DNA from: Nymphaea colorata | Lineage: Eukaryota > Streptophyta > Magnoliopsida > Nymphaeales > Nymphaeaceae | DNA length: 64,000 bases | Assembly: GCF_008831285.2 (NCBI RefSeq) | Contig: NC_045141.1 | Location: 11,024,106 to 11,088,105, forward strand | Direction: 5' to 3' | Shown: positions 22,401 to 31,317 of the stretch, piece by piece | Layout: the number at the start of each line of letters is the position of its first letter | Position numbering within the stretch: the stretch's first letter is position 1 | Made by a program: the position numbers and the translations under genes | Notes under the pieces: generated by a model | The model's database searches: none | Seen by the model: only the letters and a program-made list of their open reading frames with translations | What the model was told of the DNA's origin: nothing

Positions 22401-23014
22401 GCAGCGACGTCTGCTCTACTCAACCGACGCTGTCGTGCGTCTGTCCGGCCTGTGCTGCGGCAGCTGGCTCGGCCACGCCCATCTGCACCTCCTGGTCACT
22501 CTAACGGTCGTCCTGGCTGCGGTCAGCGCTCCAATCCTCGGCAGCTCGCTCGACCATGCCCGACAGCCTCTCCTTGTCCACCCGGTGGTCGTCTTGGCCG
22601 CGGCCAGCACTCTCGTCCTCGGCAGCTAGCTCGGCCACGTCCGGCAGCGCCTCCTGCTCCTCCTGGCAGTCGTCCTCTACACGGCAAGCACGTCCGTCGT
22701 CCGCGGCTGGCTCGGCCACGCTCGGTGGCTGCGGGGCGGCCTCGGCCGGCAGTGGCTGGTCTGGTAGGGTCTCGTGGCGTGCTGCTGCGCTGGGTGCGGC
22801 GTCTCCAGTGCTATGACCTGCTTCCACAAGGGTTAGTACAGCCCCTAAACCTCCTACGTCGTATGGCTGAGTCACACACTCGCTAAGCCTCTCGGGCTCT
22901 CCCGGCGACAAAGGGTTCGCGCAGTCGAGCATTGCGTTCCGGGTCGTTGGTAGTATGTGGCATTCGGCAGCGAGTGAGGCTAATCCCGGCCTAGTCCTAG
23001 GCAGACCCGTATCA
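19465..23014 (-). repeat. 3' LTR of the layer 3 element
   Basis: 3550 bp, plus-strand ends TGATGGGACC...CCGTATCA. It lacks about 500 bp present in the partner LTR (the interval that corresponds to about 26518-27786 minus the MITE). Otherwise the two LTRs align closely over their length. Its right (5' on minus) end is very GC-rich, with GGCAGC/CTCGGC repeats at about 22300-22800. The long frames there look like composition artefacts. Confidence 0.85.
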
Positions 23015-24018
23015 GTTCCACCCCGTTGAGACTGAGCTTGTCCCCAAGCTCTCGTACCCTGAAGGTCCTGTACTACTCTCTTGAAGAGTTCCCATGTATA
23101 ACCGGCCCAGGTGCTCTCACCATGGTGTTTCCCTCTGTCGTAAGTCTGACCCACGAGCCTCGTGGCTCTAGTGCACTGATTGCCCACACACATTACAACT
23201 TTTGTTTTGGAAGTAAGGGCGTGTAAAAAGAAAAGCACTTGACGAAAGCACGGTCCATAATCCCTGGGAAGTCTCTCTAGTTGGGACTCTCCCCTAACAC
23301 GAAGTTCCTTGGAAGTGTTTGATGCCATCATTCCTTGCACTTTCCCGCGATTGAAAATCAGCCCCATGTGTGCTGGTAGCTTGGCTAAGAGCTGACCCTT
23401 GAAAGCTGCCAAAAGGGATCTAAGATTGGTGGCATTCTCCATTTTTCTCATACTTCCTTTGCCCTCATTTGTAGGTTCTGCACCTCTGATTGTTAGGGCG
23501 TGAGTAACACTTTGGGAAGGCTCCAAAAATTTCTGCCAATGGTTCGTCCAAGACCTGCTAATCACTGTGGCATCTGTCCATTCTTCAGTTATCATTAGCC
23601 TTGGTCTATCCCTTGTTGCTATACCGCCCATTGGATGCCCAGAAATTACTACCACTGTGTTCTGCTCTGACCCTCCACGTGTGGACTTTGTTGGAAACCT
23701 TGTGGGGGTATCGCCACTCTTCTTAGGTGGCCACTCAGCCGTGGGGACTCCCCACAGAATCGTCCTCATCCTTGGGACCCACAATTGCTCCCTAACGACC
23801 GTTGGTAGTCGTAGGTGCTCCACGCTATCAACCCGAGTTGCCCAACTTTTGTTAAGACCACTCTGACCCGATTTTGTAGTGGCCAAGCATAGGAAAAGTT
23901 TTGGTTTAAGAACCGGTTTCAGCTCCATAAATGGGTCCTCAATCCAGTTTTGACCTTGACCAACACCGATTCCTACTGCATGTTCACTCTCTAACACTCC
24001 ACATGTCGTTCTTTGCAT
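22501..24018 (-). CDS. Unrecognised open frame downstream of gag, in the place of pol
   Basis: A 505-codon frame starts at an ATG (24016-24018) that overlaps the end of gag by 28 nt in the -1 frame. It runs about 335 codons through the internal region, across the polypurine tract and on into the GC-rich LTR, where openness is less informative. The internal part has ordinary composition, so ~335 stop-free codons by chance is unlikely. I recognise no retroviral enzyme, membrane segment or signal peptide in it. Visible features are a basic N-terminal third (KPVLKPKLFLCLATTKSG), a Trp-containing block EEWTDATVISRSWTNHW and a Cys-rich word VVMCVGNQC. It could be a decayed or captured coding segment, or an accessory protein expressed by frameshifting from gag. 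Confidence 0.4.
   Translation of the reverse strand: MQRTTCGVLESEHAVGIGVGQGQNWIEDPFMELKPVLKPKLFLCLATTKSGQSGLNKSWATRVDSVEHLRLPTVVREQLWVPRMRTILWGVPTAEWPPKKSGDTPTRFPTKSTRGGSEQNTVVVISGHPMGGIATRDRPRLMITEEWTDATVISRSWTNHWQKFLEPSQSVTHALTIRGAEPTNEGKGSMRKMENATNLRSLLAAFKGQLLAKLPAHMGLIFNRGKVQGMMASNTSKELRVRGESQLERLPRDYGPCFRQVLFFLHALTSKTKVVMCVGNQCTRATRLVGQTYDRGKHHGESTWAGYTWELFKRVVQDLQGTRAWGQAQSQRGGTDTGLPRTRPGLASLAAECHILPTTRNAMLDCANPLSPGEPERLSECVTQPYDVGGLGAVLTLVEAGHSTGDAAPSAAARHETLPDQPLPAEAAPQPPSVAEPAADDGRACRVEDDCQEEQEALPDVAELAAEDESAGRGQDDHRVDKERLSGMVERAAEDWSADRSQDDR
23015..23028 (-). other. Polypurine tract of the layer 3 element
   Basis: On the minus strand CAACGGGGTGGAAC directly precedes the 3' LTR start TGATACGG. 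Position and composition fit the plus-strand primer site. Confidence 0.75.
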
Positions 24019-25812
24019 TCGGTCGTGATGGTCTTTTCCTCAAAAATTTCAGCTGGTTGGACCATGATAGGCTGCTCATTGCTCAACACCATCTCCACCA
24101 CTTCGGTGTGCTTATCTTCTGACATTCCATGCTGTTCGAGCCCCATGTTGTTTGGGCTATGTGTCTCAAAACTCTCCGTCTGTTGAACGAATTCGTCCCC
24201 TTGGAACAATAATCGGAGCTCATATCCTTCAAGGTCATAGACTGACGATCTTTTAGCTTGTTGAACATGGTTACTTTCATGTTTTCTAAGGCTGCCAGAC
24301 TCCACCTTGGCTCTTGGTTGGCTAATGACTCTCAATGTATAACATCCCCCTTGGACAACTTTGTTCGTCACTTCGCCCTCTTGGGTCTCTTGAGGGTCCT
24401 CATTGTTGGTAGGTGAAATTCCCTTTTCTTCTTCGTCATCTATGACTACCAACATGTGGATTCCTTGGCACTTGTGACCCTTGACCCACTTTTCATCGCA
24501 CGACACACAAAGGCCTGCCTTAAATCTTTCATCCATTTCCTTTGCCGTGAGGTAACGGATAGGCACGTTGTCCCTAAAAGCCGGTCTTGGTTCGACTTTT
24601 GGAAAAACGGGAGGTTGAGGCTTGGGGGGCGGTTGGTAGTGGACCATCTTGTGCTTGTTGATTTGATGTACCTTGGCCTTCTCTATCGCTGCCCTCTTGA
24701 GGAGTTGGTCCTCAACCTTGCGTGCCTTGGCGAAACAGTTGCCAATGTTGAGGTTATCGTCGGATAACAACTCAACTCGGATGTCATCTCTTAGCCCGGA
24801 CATGACCGCACCCATGAGTGCATCATCGGGCCATTCATCTACCATGCAAGATAGATCTTCAAAGCGCCCTTGGAACTCTTCTACCGTAGAAGTTTGCTTT
24901 AAGTTAATGAGTTCCATGTGGTAGTTGGTGTAGGTAGACGTGCCAAATCGTGTGAGCAATGCTTGGGAAAAAGCTTCCCACTCCATTCGTAGGCCTTTTT
25001 TTTTGTACCACCGGTAGTACCGAATGGCTGGCCCTTCGAAGTTCATCATTGCGTTAATGATCTTACGATCCTCTCTTGTTCCTTGGCACTCAAAGTATTG
25101 CTCGGCCTTAATCATCCAACCTTGGACGTCTTTACCGTGAAAACGAGGGAAGTCCATCTTAGGGCCGACCTTGGTTTGCCTTCTTAGGACCTAAACGACC
25201 AAACTCTTGGCTGCCATCATCCGAAATGTCCTCATACTCATTTCCCGTTGGGAGGCGTGAGGTGGCTGCCTCGTTGGGTCCCCACGGGCGAGATCCTCGA
25301 ATGTTGATTTCCCTTGGTCTTTGGGGAAATGACCCGAATTGTTGGTTGGTCCAAGTCTTAGGATCCCGAAATGTTGGTTCCACGTGGGTTTGGGTAGCTT
25401 GGTAAGACGTGTTGGGAGTCTCAAGCATCCCTTTGCTTTTTTCTTCTCGACTCACTTCTTGACGTGAAAACATTTCCATTTTACTCATTCTTTGGTTAAG
25501 TGAATCGATACTTTCGGACATGGGTCCAATCTTGGCGGTTTGGCCAGCCAACATGCTTAAGTTCCGGTTGATTTGCATCATTTGATCGCGCATGTAGTCC
25601 TCAAAACCCGTGTGTTGCGCTTCCATTTGGGGAATGCGCTCAAGTTGGACGAGCTTGTCCTTAACGATGTTAAGATCGGACTCTAGGCGCGAAAAACGTT
25701 CTTTGTTTGGGACACTCTTGTCGCCCGCCGCTTGTGCCAACTCGATTGCGACGTCTTCGCTTCCCATCTCCGATTCGCGTAGTACGGACAACGGGTACTT
25801 ATTCTTGGCCAT
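23991..25812 (-). pseudogene. gag of the layer 3 element, one frameshift
   Basis: The ATG at 25812 lies just inside the PBS. The first part (217 codons) has a coiled-coil-like N-terminus (RLESDLNIVKDKLVQLERI) and ends at 25159. The gag core continues in another frame from 25157 (MDFPRFHGKDVQGW, FEGPAIRYYRWY, LTRFGTSTYTNYHMEL). The shift fits one extra base in CGGCCCTAAGATGG. A CX2CX7HXC knuckle (CVSCDEKWVKGHKC) and an acidic tail follow, then a stop at 23991. Gag is related to, but clearly different from, the gag at 14073-15700. Apart from the frameshift it is well preserved. Confidence 0.85.
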
Positions 25813-25830
25813 GACGGCTCAGTCTGCCCC

Positions 25831-25847
25831 AAGTGGCTCTGATACCA
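25831..25847 (-). promoter_or_regulatory. Primer-binding site of the layer 3 element
   Basis: The minus strand reads TGGTATCAGAGCCACTT three bases after the LTR end (25851). It matches the initiator tRNA-Met complement and sets the element's orientation. Confidence 0.88.
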
Positions 25848-25850
25848 AAC

Positions 25851-28800
25851 TGATGGGACCCCAGGTCGGACCGCCTAAACTAGCTGCCGAATGCCGAACT
25901 CCCTTCCCAAGGATCTCTTGAGATAGACGCGGAACACAATAAAAGGAGACTTATACAACTCAATCCCTGCCGGACATGCAACCCCGGCTAAAATTTTTTT
26001 CTAGGACATGAAAACTGGAATGGGTTCCCAAAACCCCAAAGGCCAACTCCTAACAAGACGCAAGGAGGGACGAGGCTAGTACAACCGATGCGATACAAGT
26101 AAGCACTCACCTCACTCAACGCGCATCACATTCACATAACCAAACCATTCACGCATGCCTAGTCGAGCAAACCACACCCGTAACCCCTAGGTGGTCAAGC
26201 AGCCCGTAGGTGTGTCTTCGGCACTCATGCCTAAGAGGACCTCGGTCGGCCGCAACGCCTTCAAAGGCGTGCTCAAGCAAAAACATCCAATCCCCGCTCT
26301 ATAGGGGGGAAGTCGACACCAACCTTCCCGGAGCTAGTCCGGGGTCACGCCTTGACCAAAAAGTTAGTGTCAAGGCACTCAGCAATCAGCCCACTTTGTC
26401 ATGTGGGTTGAGCCTCAAGATCGGCTGGGAGGACGAACGCGTAAGTCCCGGTTCGACTCCCTTCTGCTCGGTCCTGTCTCAGCAACATACAGCCGCAAAT
26501 GGGAGCTGTCTTCCCGCGAGTGACTCCTGCTTCAGCAGCTCGAGGGTAGCAGGGATGGAACCTGCTCCGCCGGGCAGCTCTGTCATAGCTACCGAGAACA
26601 GCAAGAGGAAGGGTCGGTCGCTGCTCGGGAGCAATCTCTGTGGTCCCCGAATCTGATTTCACTTCGCTCGGACGGTAGAGGACGAGGGTTCTGGTTCAGC
26701 CCTCGACACCGCAACAGGCAAGGGTCTTCTCAGCAGCTCCAGCAGCAACAGCGAGGGATTCTCCTTCTCAGGTATGCCCAACAGCAGCAGAGGGTAGGGC
26801 TGCACAACTAGTCGAGCCAACTCGGGCTCGACTCGAACTCGCTCGACTAAGCTCGGCTCGAGCTCGACTCGTTTATAAACGAGTCGAGTTCGAGCTGAAA
26901 GTTAAGCTCGAGTAAATAAACGAGTCGAGTTTGAGTTGAAAGAACTCGACTCGACTCGACTTGATTTTAATTTTTTTTTTTAGTTTTTTTCGTTTTTATT
27001 TTCATTTCGTTTTTTTTCCCTCTCATTTTTCTTTCCTCCCTTTTTTCTTTTTTGTTTCCATTTCGTTTTCTTTCCCTCTCATTTTTCTTCCCTCCCTTTT
27101 TTCTTTTTTCTCTACATTTTCTCTTCTCCCCACGCACACCTTTTTCTCTCTCATTTTTCTTTCCTCCCTTTTTTCTTTTTTCTCACCTTTTCTCTTCTCC
27201 CCACGCACACTCTTTCTGGCATTTAATGTCAATGCCTCCCTTTTTCTCTTTTCTCCCCCACGCCGATTTCTCTCTGCAGATCTCTCTTCTCCCGCAGCAT
27301 TAATGCAATGCCATTATCGGGTGTTGTAAAACGAGCCGCATTTATGGCAGGTGTTGGAGGAACACCGTGAAGGAGAAATAAAAAATCGAGCCGCTCGAGT
27401 CGAGCTCGAGCTTCAAAACAATTTCTCGAGTCGAGCTCGAGTTAAAGTAATGAAACTCGTATCGAGCTCGAGTCGAGCTCGAGCTGGTTAAATATAAGTC
27501 GAGCCGAGCTCGAGCCGGCTGAACTCGAGCTCGACTCGGCTCGTGTGCAGCCCTAGCAGAGGGAAGTGAAGAGGAGTCGGACAGTGCCTCCCGTTCAGAA
27601 CGCCAAGAGCCGAGGGTATAAGGAACGCCTCGCACGGAAGAGGAGATCCCAGCTTGCTGTTCGTTCAGTCGTCCTCTGTTCTTCACCGGAGCCCAGCGTC
27701 GTCTTGGATCGAAGGTAGCTCTGGACATCGGCCTCCCTTGCAGTCAGCAGCAGCTACAGACGATGGCAGGGATCCGGTCTTGGACTCCCACTCAGTTCGT
27801 GAAGGTGAAAGTCTCGACAGCAACACCCCGTTCAATGAAAACCCGCACCTCCCTGTTCTTCTCGAGGGTTTCTGTACGCCGTAACCCTCGCTGGGTTCCT
27901 TCGGTTTCTCCTCACAAACAGCAAGAGATATATTGCATTACAGAGAGGATAATGAACCAGAAAAGCACAGACAAGAGCGAAGAAATGCACCGGATGAGGT
28001 GCTTGTCCCGAAGAGAAGCTTGAGGGAATCCCTCTGTTCGTGGAAGATGTTCGAGTAGGGTGTCTACTGCTCGTTTGGGACGGAGGTTCAGCCATGAAGA
28101 CAGCTGCTGATCACGGAGTTGCAGCTGATTCCTGGTGAAGGGAGCTAACTCTGGGTCGCCAGGGAGTGAGGGAACACGAGGAAGACAAAGCCCGACGTCG
28201 TGGAAGATCGATTCGTCGAAGAGAAGTCCACCCGAACTCTGTTTGCACAGGTTCTGGAAGAAGATGACCCGCCAGACCTTCGATGCTTCAAAAAATCTCC
28301 AAAAATCGTAGAGAGCTCCAAAAATAGTGAAATTTGGCTGAGAGGAAGCCAACACCCAGAGGATTAGACGCCCAAAAGATAAGGGCCAACCGAGCTCTGC
28401 AGACCCCACTCGTTGAGCCCGAAATCCTCGTCGAAAAATTGCTTCGTCCAGGAACATCGTTTCTGGTTTCTCAGCAGATTTCGTCCTTTCGAGCTTCAAA
28501 TCAGACGAACGGAGAGGAATACGACCATGAAACCGGTATGGATGGATGGAAGTTAAAACATCACCAGATTCCATGGGGATCCCAAGAATGAGTCGATTCT
28601 TGGGTCCCGGCGGTGACAGGCAGCGAAACTCAGAAATCACCGCCGATTTCTGCCAGATTCCGTCCGGGATTTCTCACACCGCCATCCTTCATTGGATCTT
28701 CACGAAACTTGGTGGGTTGAAGCGCACGGATGTTAGAAAGAGAATAGCACCGGAGCTGTGATGATCTGACGGTCGGATCGCCGAAAAAGTCGTCGGAAAC

Positions 28801-30697
28801 ACGAAGCGGTCGGCAGCGAAACTTGTCAGGAACCAGCCGGCGTGTTCTTCATTTTCCGGCTTCGATTCTCCACCAAATCGGAAAGTTCCAAAAGCAAACT
28901 TGTAGCAGACTTCGAGGGGAATGCCGTGGAAGCAAAAGCCCCAAAAGATTTCGATGATTGGTCGTCCGATCGAAGGGGAGAATGCGTCGGCTTGCTGAGG
29001 CCTGCACGCGTTTCCTCCTCACCCAACGCTACAACTTCTCGACGGAATCGGTCTTCTGAGCACACCGGGAGCTGAAATGGTCGCCTAGACACAGTCAGAC
29101 CGGCGTCTCCTTCCCTGCTGTCGAGCCAACCCTCTCGGTTTGGTCGTGGTCACCAACCGGTGCCTGGTTCGTCTCTTACGGGGGAAACGGTCGGAGGATG
29201 AAGAACCCGCCGGTTCTTCAAGCCTTTGAGCTCCCGGTAGAGAAGCACCAGAGGAGTTTAGGGAAGGGGAGGATCACCTCCGTGATCTCCAGTCGCAGAA
29301 AATGAGCTTCACGAGCTCTGGGGTGAAGGAAAGTTGCAGACGAGAGGAGGAAGAAGAAGGCGGCGTTTCACGACGCTTCTCATTCAAAACCTTGATCAAA
29401 ATACATTTCAAAACTCCTCTAAAACACTGTAGCAACATTTAAATATTGTTGCGCGTCCCGGGACGGACTAAGTCTCGTCCCGGGTCGGTGCATGAGCTGG
29501 GTCGATTCACCAACGTATCGAGTTAAACTCCTAGATCTAGGAACCGGTTTCAGAAAACCGATTCGTTACAAAAATTGTCTCGTCTCGGTCCGTCTCACTC
29601 ACTGAATCTGAAGGGTGGATCCTGATCCATGGATCTTCTCTGTCGCTCCTGCTCCAGGACCCGCTCTGAATCTGTCTGGATCTGGATCAACTGTTCGGGT
29701 CTGGATCTCTGCATCTGGATCTCCTGTATCAAGTCCACGGTCAAACATGGTCCGCTGCGCACCTCTGGTCAAACCGGTCAGGGCTCTGGTCAACGGACCG
29801 CTGGGCTCGGTCTAGTGGAGCTGGGCTCGGTGGATAGCTTCCCTAACATTTCTGAAGGCATCTGGAACTCGGACCGTAACCTCACAATGATTCTCGGCAG
29901 GGTCTGGGCAAGGCCGTTGGCAGAAGGCAACCTCCCTGTGGTCTGCGGTAGGGGCTCGGCAGCGGCTGTCCGGCTGCTCTCGACAGGTCTCGGCGGTCTC
30001 CGTGTGCGCGACAACGCCCGGCGCGGCAGTGCCCTGCTCGGCAGCGCCCGGCGCGGTAGTGCCTGGCGCGGCAACGCTCGGCTTCGGCTGGCCTGGCAGC
30101 GACGTCTGCTCTGCTCGGCCGACGCTGTCGTGCGTCTGTCCGGCCTGTGCTGCGGCAGCTGGCTCGGCCACGCCCGTCTGCACCTCCTGGTCACTCCGGC
30201 GGTCGTCCTGGCTGCGGTCAGCGCTCCAATCCTCGGCAGCTCGCTCGGCCACGCCTGACAGCCTCTCCTTGTCCACCCAGTGGTCGTCCTGGCCGCGGCC
30301 AGCGGCAGCTAGCTCGGCCACGTCCGGCAGCGCCTCCTGCTCCTCCTTGCAGTCGTCCTCTACGCGGCAAGCACGTCCGTCGTCCGCGGCTGGCTCGGCC
30401 ACGCTCGGTGGCTGCGGGGCGGCCTCGGCCGGCAATGGCTGGTCTGGTAGGGTCTCGTGGCGTGCTGCTGCGCTGGGTGCAGCGTCTCCAGTGCTATGAC
30501 CTGCATCTACAAGGGTTAGTACAGCCCCTAAACCTCCTACGTCGTATGGCCGAGTCACACCCTTGCTAAGCCTCTCAGGCTCTCCTGGCGACAAAGGGTT
30601 TGCGCAGTCGAGCATTGCGTTCCGGGTCGTGGGTAGTAGGTGGCATTCGGCAGCGAGTGAGGCTAATCCCGGCCTAGTCCTAGGCAAACCCGTATCA
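25851..30697 (-). repeat. 5' LTR of the layer 3 element, carrying a MITE
   Basis: 4847 bp, ends TGATGGGACC...CCGTATCA. Subtracting the MITE and its duplicated target (769 bp) leaves about 4.08 kb, compared with 3.55 kb for the partner. Such a long LTR is typical of large non-autonomous derivatives. No coding region in it is supported. Confidence 0.85.
26795..27555. mobile_element. hAT-like MITE with CTCGA-rich subterminal arrays (nest layer 4)
   Basis: Terminal inverted repeats TAGGGCTGCACA (26795-26806) and TGTGCAGCCCTA (27544-27555), flanked by a perfect 8-bp duplication GCAGAGGG (26787-26794 and 27556-27563). An 8-bp duplication with these ends is the hAT pattern. Both subterminal regions (about 26810-26965 and 27385-27545) are crowded with GAGCTCGA/CTCGAG-type words. 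Such arrays bind transposase in some hAT elements; binding here is inference. The centre is a pyrimidine-rich tract (26970-27300) with a roughly 85-bp tandem duplication. No transposase is encoded. The matching LTR at 19465-23014 lacks it. Confidence 0.88.
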
Positions 30698-30707
30698 GGT
30701 CCTAACA

Positions 30708-30729
30708 CGACGGAAGGTGGGCCGTATCA
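30708..30729 (-). repeat. Displaced 5' tip of the copy 2 LTR
   Basis: The reverse complement begins TGATACGGCCCACCTTC, the first bases of the LTR family at 3210. It is the severed start of the copy 2 LTR (8845-10155), separated by the 20.5 kb insertion, and includes one copy of the 5-bp target duplication (CGACG). Confidence 0.85.
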
Positions 30730-31317
30730 CCTAGTTGTCACTCCATAGCAACCAAGTGTTGAGGGGCCGGTGCCCTTTTCACCAACAGGGTTCCTTATAC
30801 AAGTGTTGTAGGTGATCGCTCCACGCGTGTGGGGAGAAACACCAAAGACTTCTAGTCTACCATAAATTTCAGGCTACCTACTGCTGTTGACCTGTGGCTT
30901 GCTATTTGCTTCTTTGGGACTAGGTAAGTGCCTATTCCATATCCTATTTATGTCAAGTCATCCCTAGCCAGGCCAGGCCATCCTTGGCCAGACCAAACCA
31001 AGCCGTCCCTACCAGGGGCTAGGGCAGGGTCTTACAGCTAGCTACTAGCCACTAGGGTGAGAGCCGCCGCGAAAATTGGCAACGACATTGTAGGTTATTG
31101 GCGATGGTAATGACCATCGCCAATAGCTTAGTTTGTTGCAACGGACCCACCCACCATCTTTCACACTAATTCCACCAACACTATCTATGTCTCATCATCT
31201 CTCTACTAGTCCTCAACCCACCACATTGGAGTCAACCTCCTCTACCTCGACACTATTTTAGTGGTAAACCATAATACTCTCCCACATAGGCCGATGTAGA
31301 GACACAACCTTTTCGAA
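30730..31317. other. Right flank of the nest; no gene; short perfect hairpin
   Basis: No coding region is supported. At 31036 the minus strand begins TGTAAGACCCTGCCC, which resembles an LTR start, so 30730-31036 might be part of another LTR that hosted the nest; I could not find its other end. A 13-bp perfect inverted repeat, TATTGGCGATGGT and ACCATCGCCAATA with a 4-nt loop, lies at 31096-31125. It resembles subterminal hairpins of CACTA elements. Confidence 0.35.

Larger units (their letters stand above)
19465..30697 (-). mobile_element. Non-autonomous gypsy-type LTR retrotransposon, gag but no pol (nest layer 3)
   Basis: Flanked by a perfect 5-bp duplication GGTCC (19460-19464 and 30698-30702). 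On the minus strand it reads 5' LTR (30697-25851), tRNA-Met PBS (25831-25847), gag (25812-23991), an unrecognised frame (24018-23015), polypurine tract, 3' LTR (23014-19465). LTR ends are TGAT...ATCA. The internal region is only about 2.8 kb and contains no protease, reverse transcriptase, RNase H or integrase. It would depend on another element's enzymes, as known for gag-only or LARD-like plant elements. The 5' LTR carries a MITE insertion. Confidence 0.88.
10156..30707 (+). mobile_element. Ty3-gypsy chromovirus-like element (nest layer 2)
   Basis: Starts TGTTA at 10156 and ends TAACA at 30707, a perfect 5-bp terminal inverted match. It is flanked by CGATG (10151-10155) and CGACG (30708-30712), a 5-bp target duplication with one change. 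Order: 5' LTR, tRNA-Met PBS, long leader, gag, zinc knuckle, protease, reverse transcriptase, RNase H, N-terminal integrase, truncated 3' LTR. The 3' LTR is split by the element at 19465-30697. The pol order RT-RNase H-integrase is the Ty3-gypsy order. The CX2CX7HXC zinc knuckle (CFYC...GHKC) and the PBS fit plant chromoviruses, but a chromodomain cannot be checked because the integrase end is deleted. Stops and frameshifts make it inactive. Confidence 0.9.

Noticed and set aside
22130-22886. GC-rich frames of 100-300 codons in the layer 3 LTRs (also 29629-30708)
   Set aside because: Ala/Arg/Ser-rich in every frame and on both strands, driven by GGCAGC/CTCGGC repeats; no domain. Only the part of the minus frame outside the LTR (23015-24018) was kept.
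26445-26465. GGTTCGACTCC resembling a tRNA B box (also near 20065)
   Set aside because: No A box, cloverleaf or acceptor stem around it; it is part of a duplicated LTR.
26961-27329. 122-codon Phe/Ser-rich membrane-like frame
   Set aside because: It is a translation of the pyrimidine tract inside the MITE.
3200-30740. Target-site duplication for the outermost inverted pair
   Set aside because: CCACG on the left and CCTAG on the right share only three of five bases; not enough to claim.
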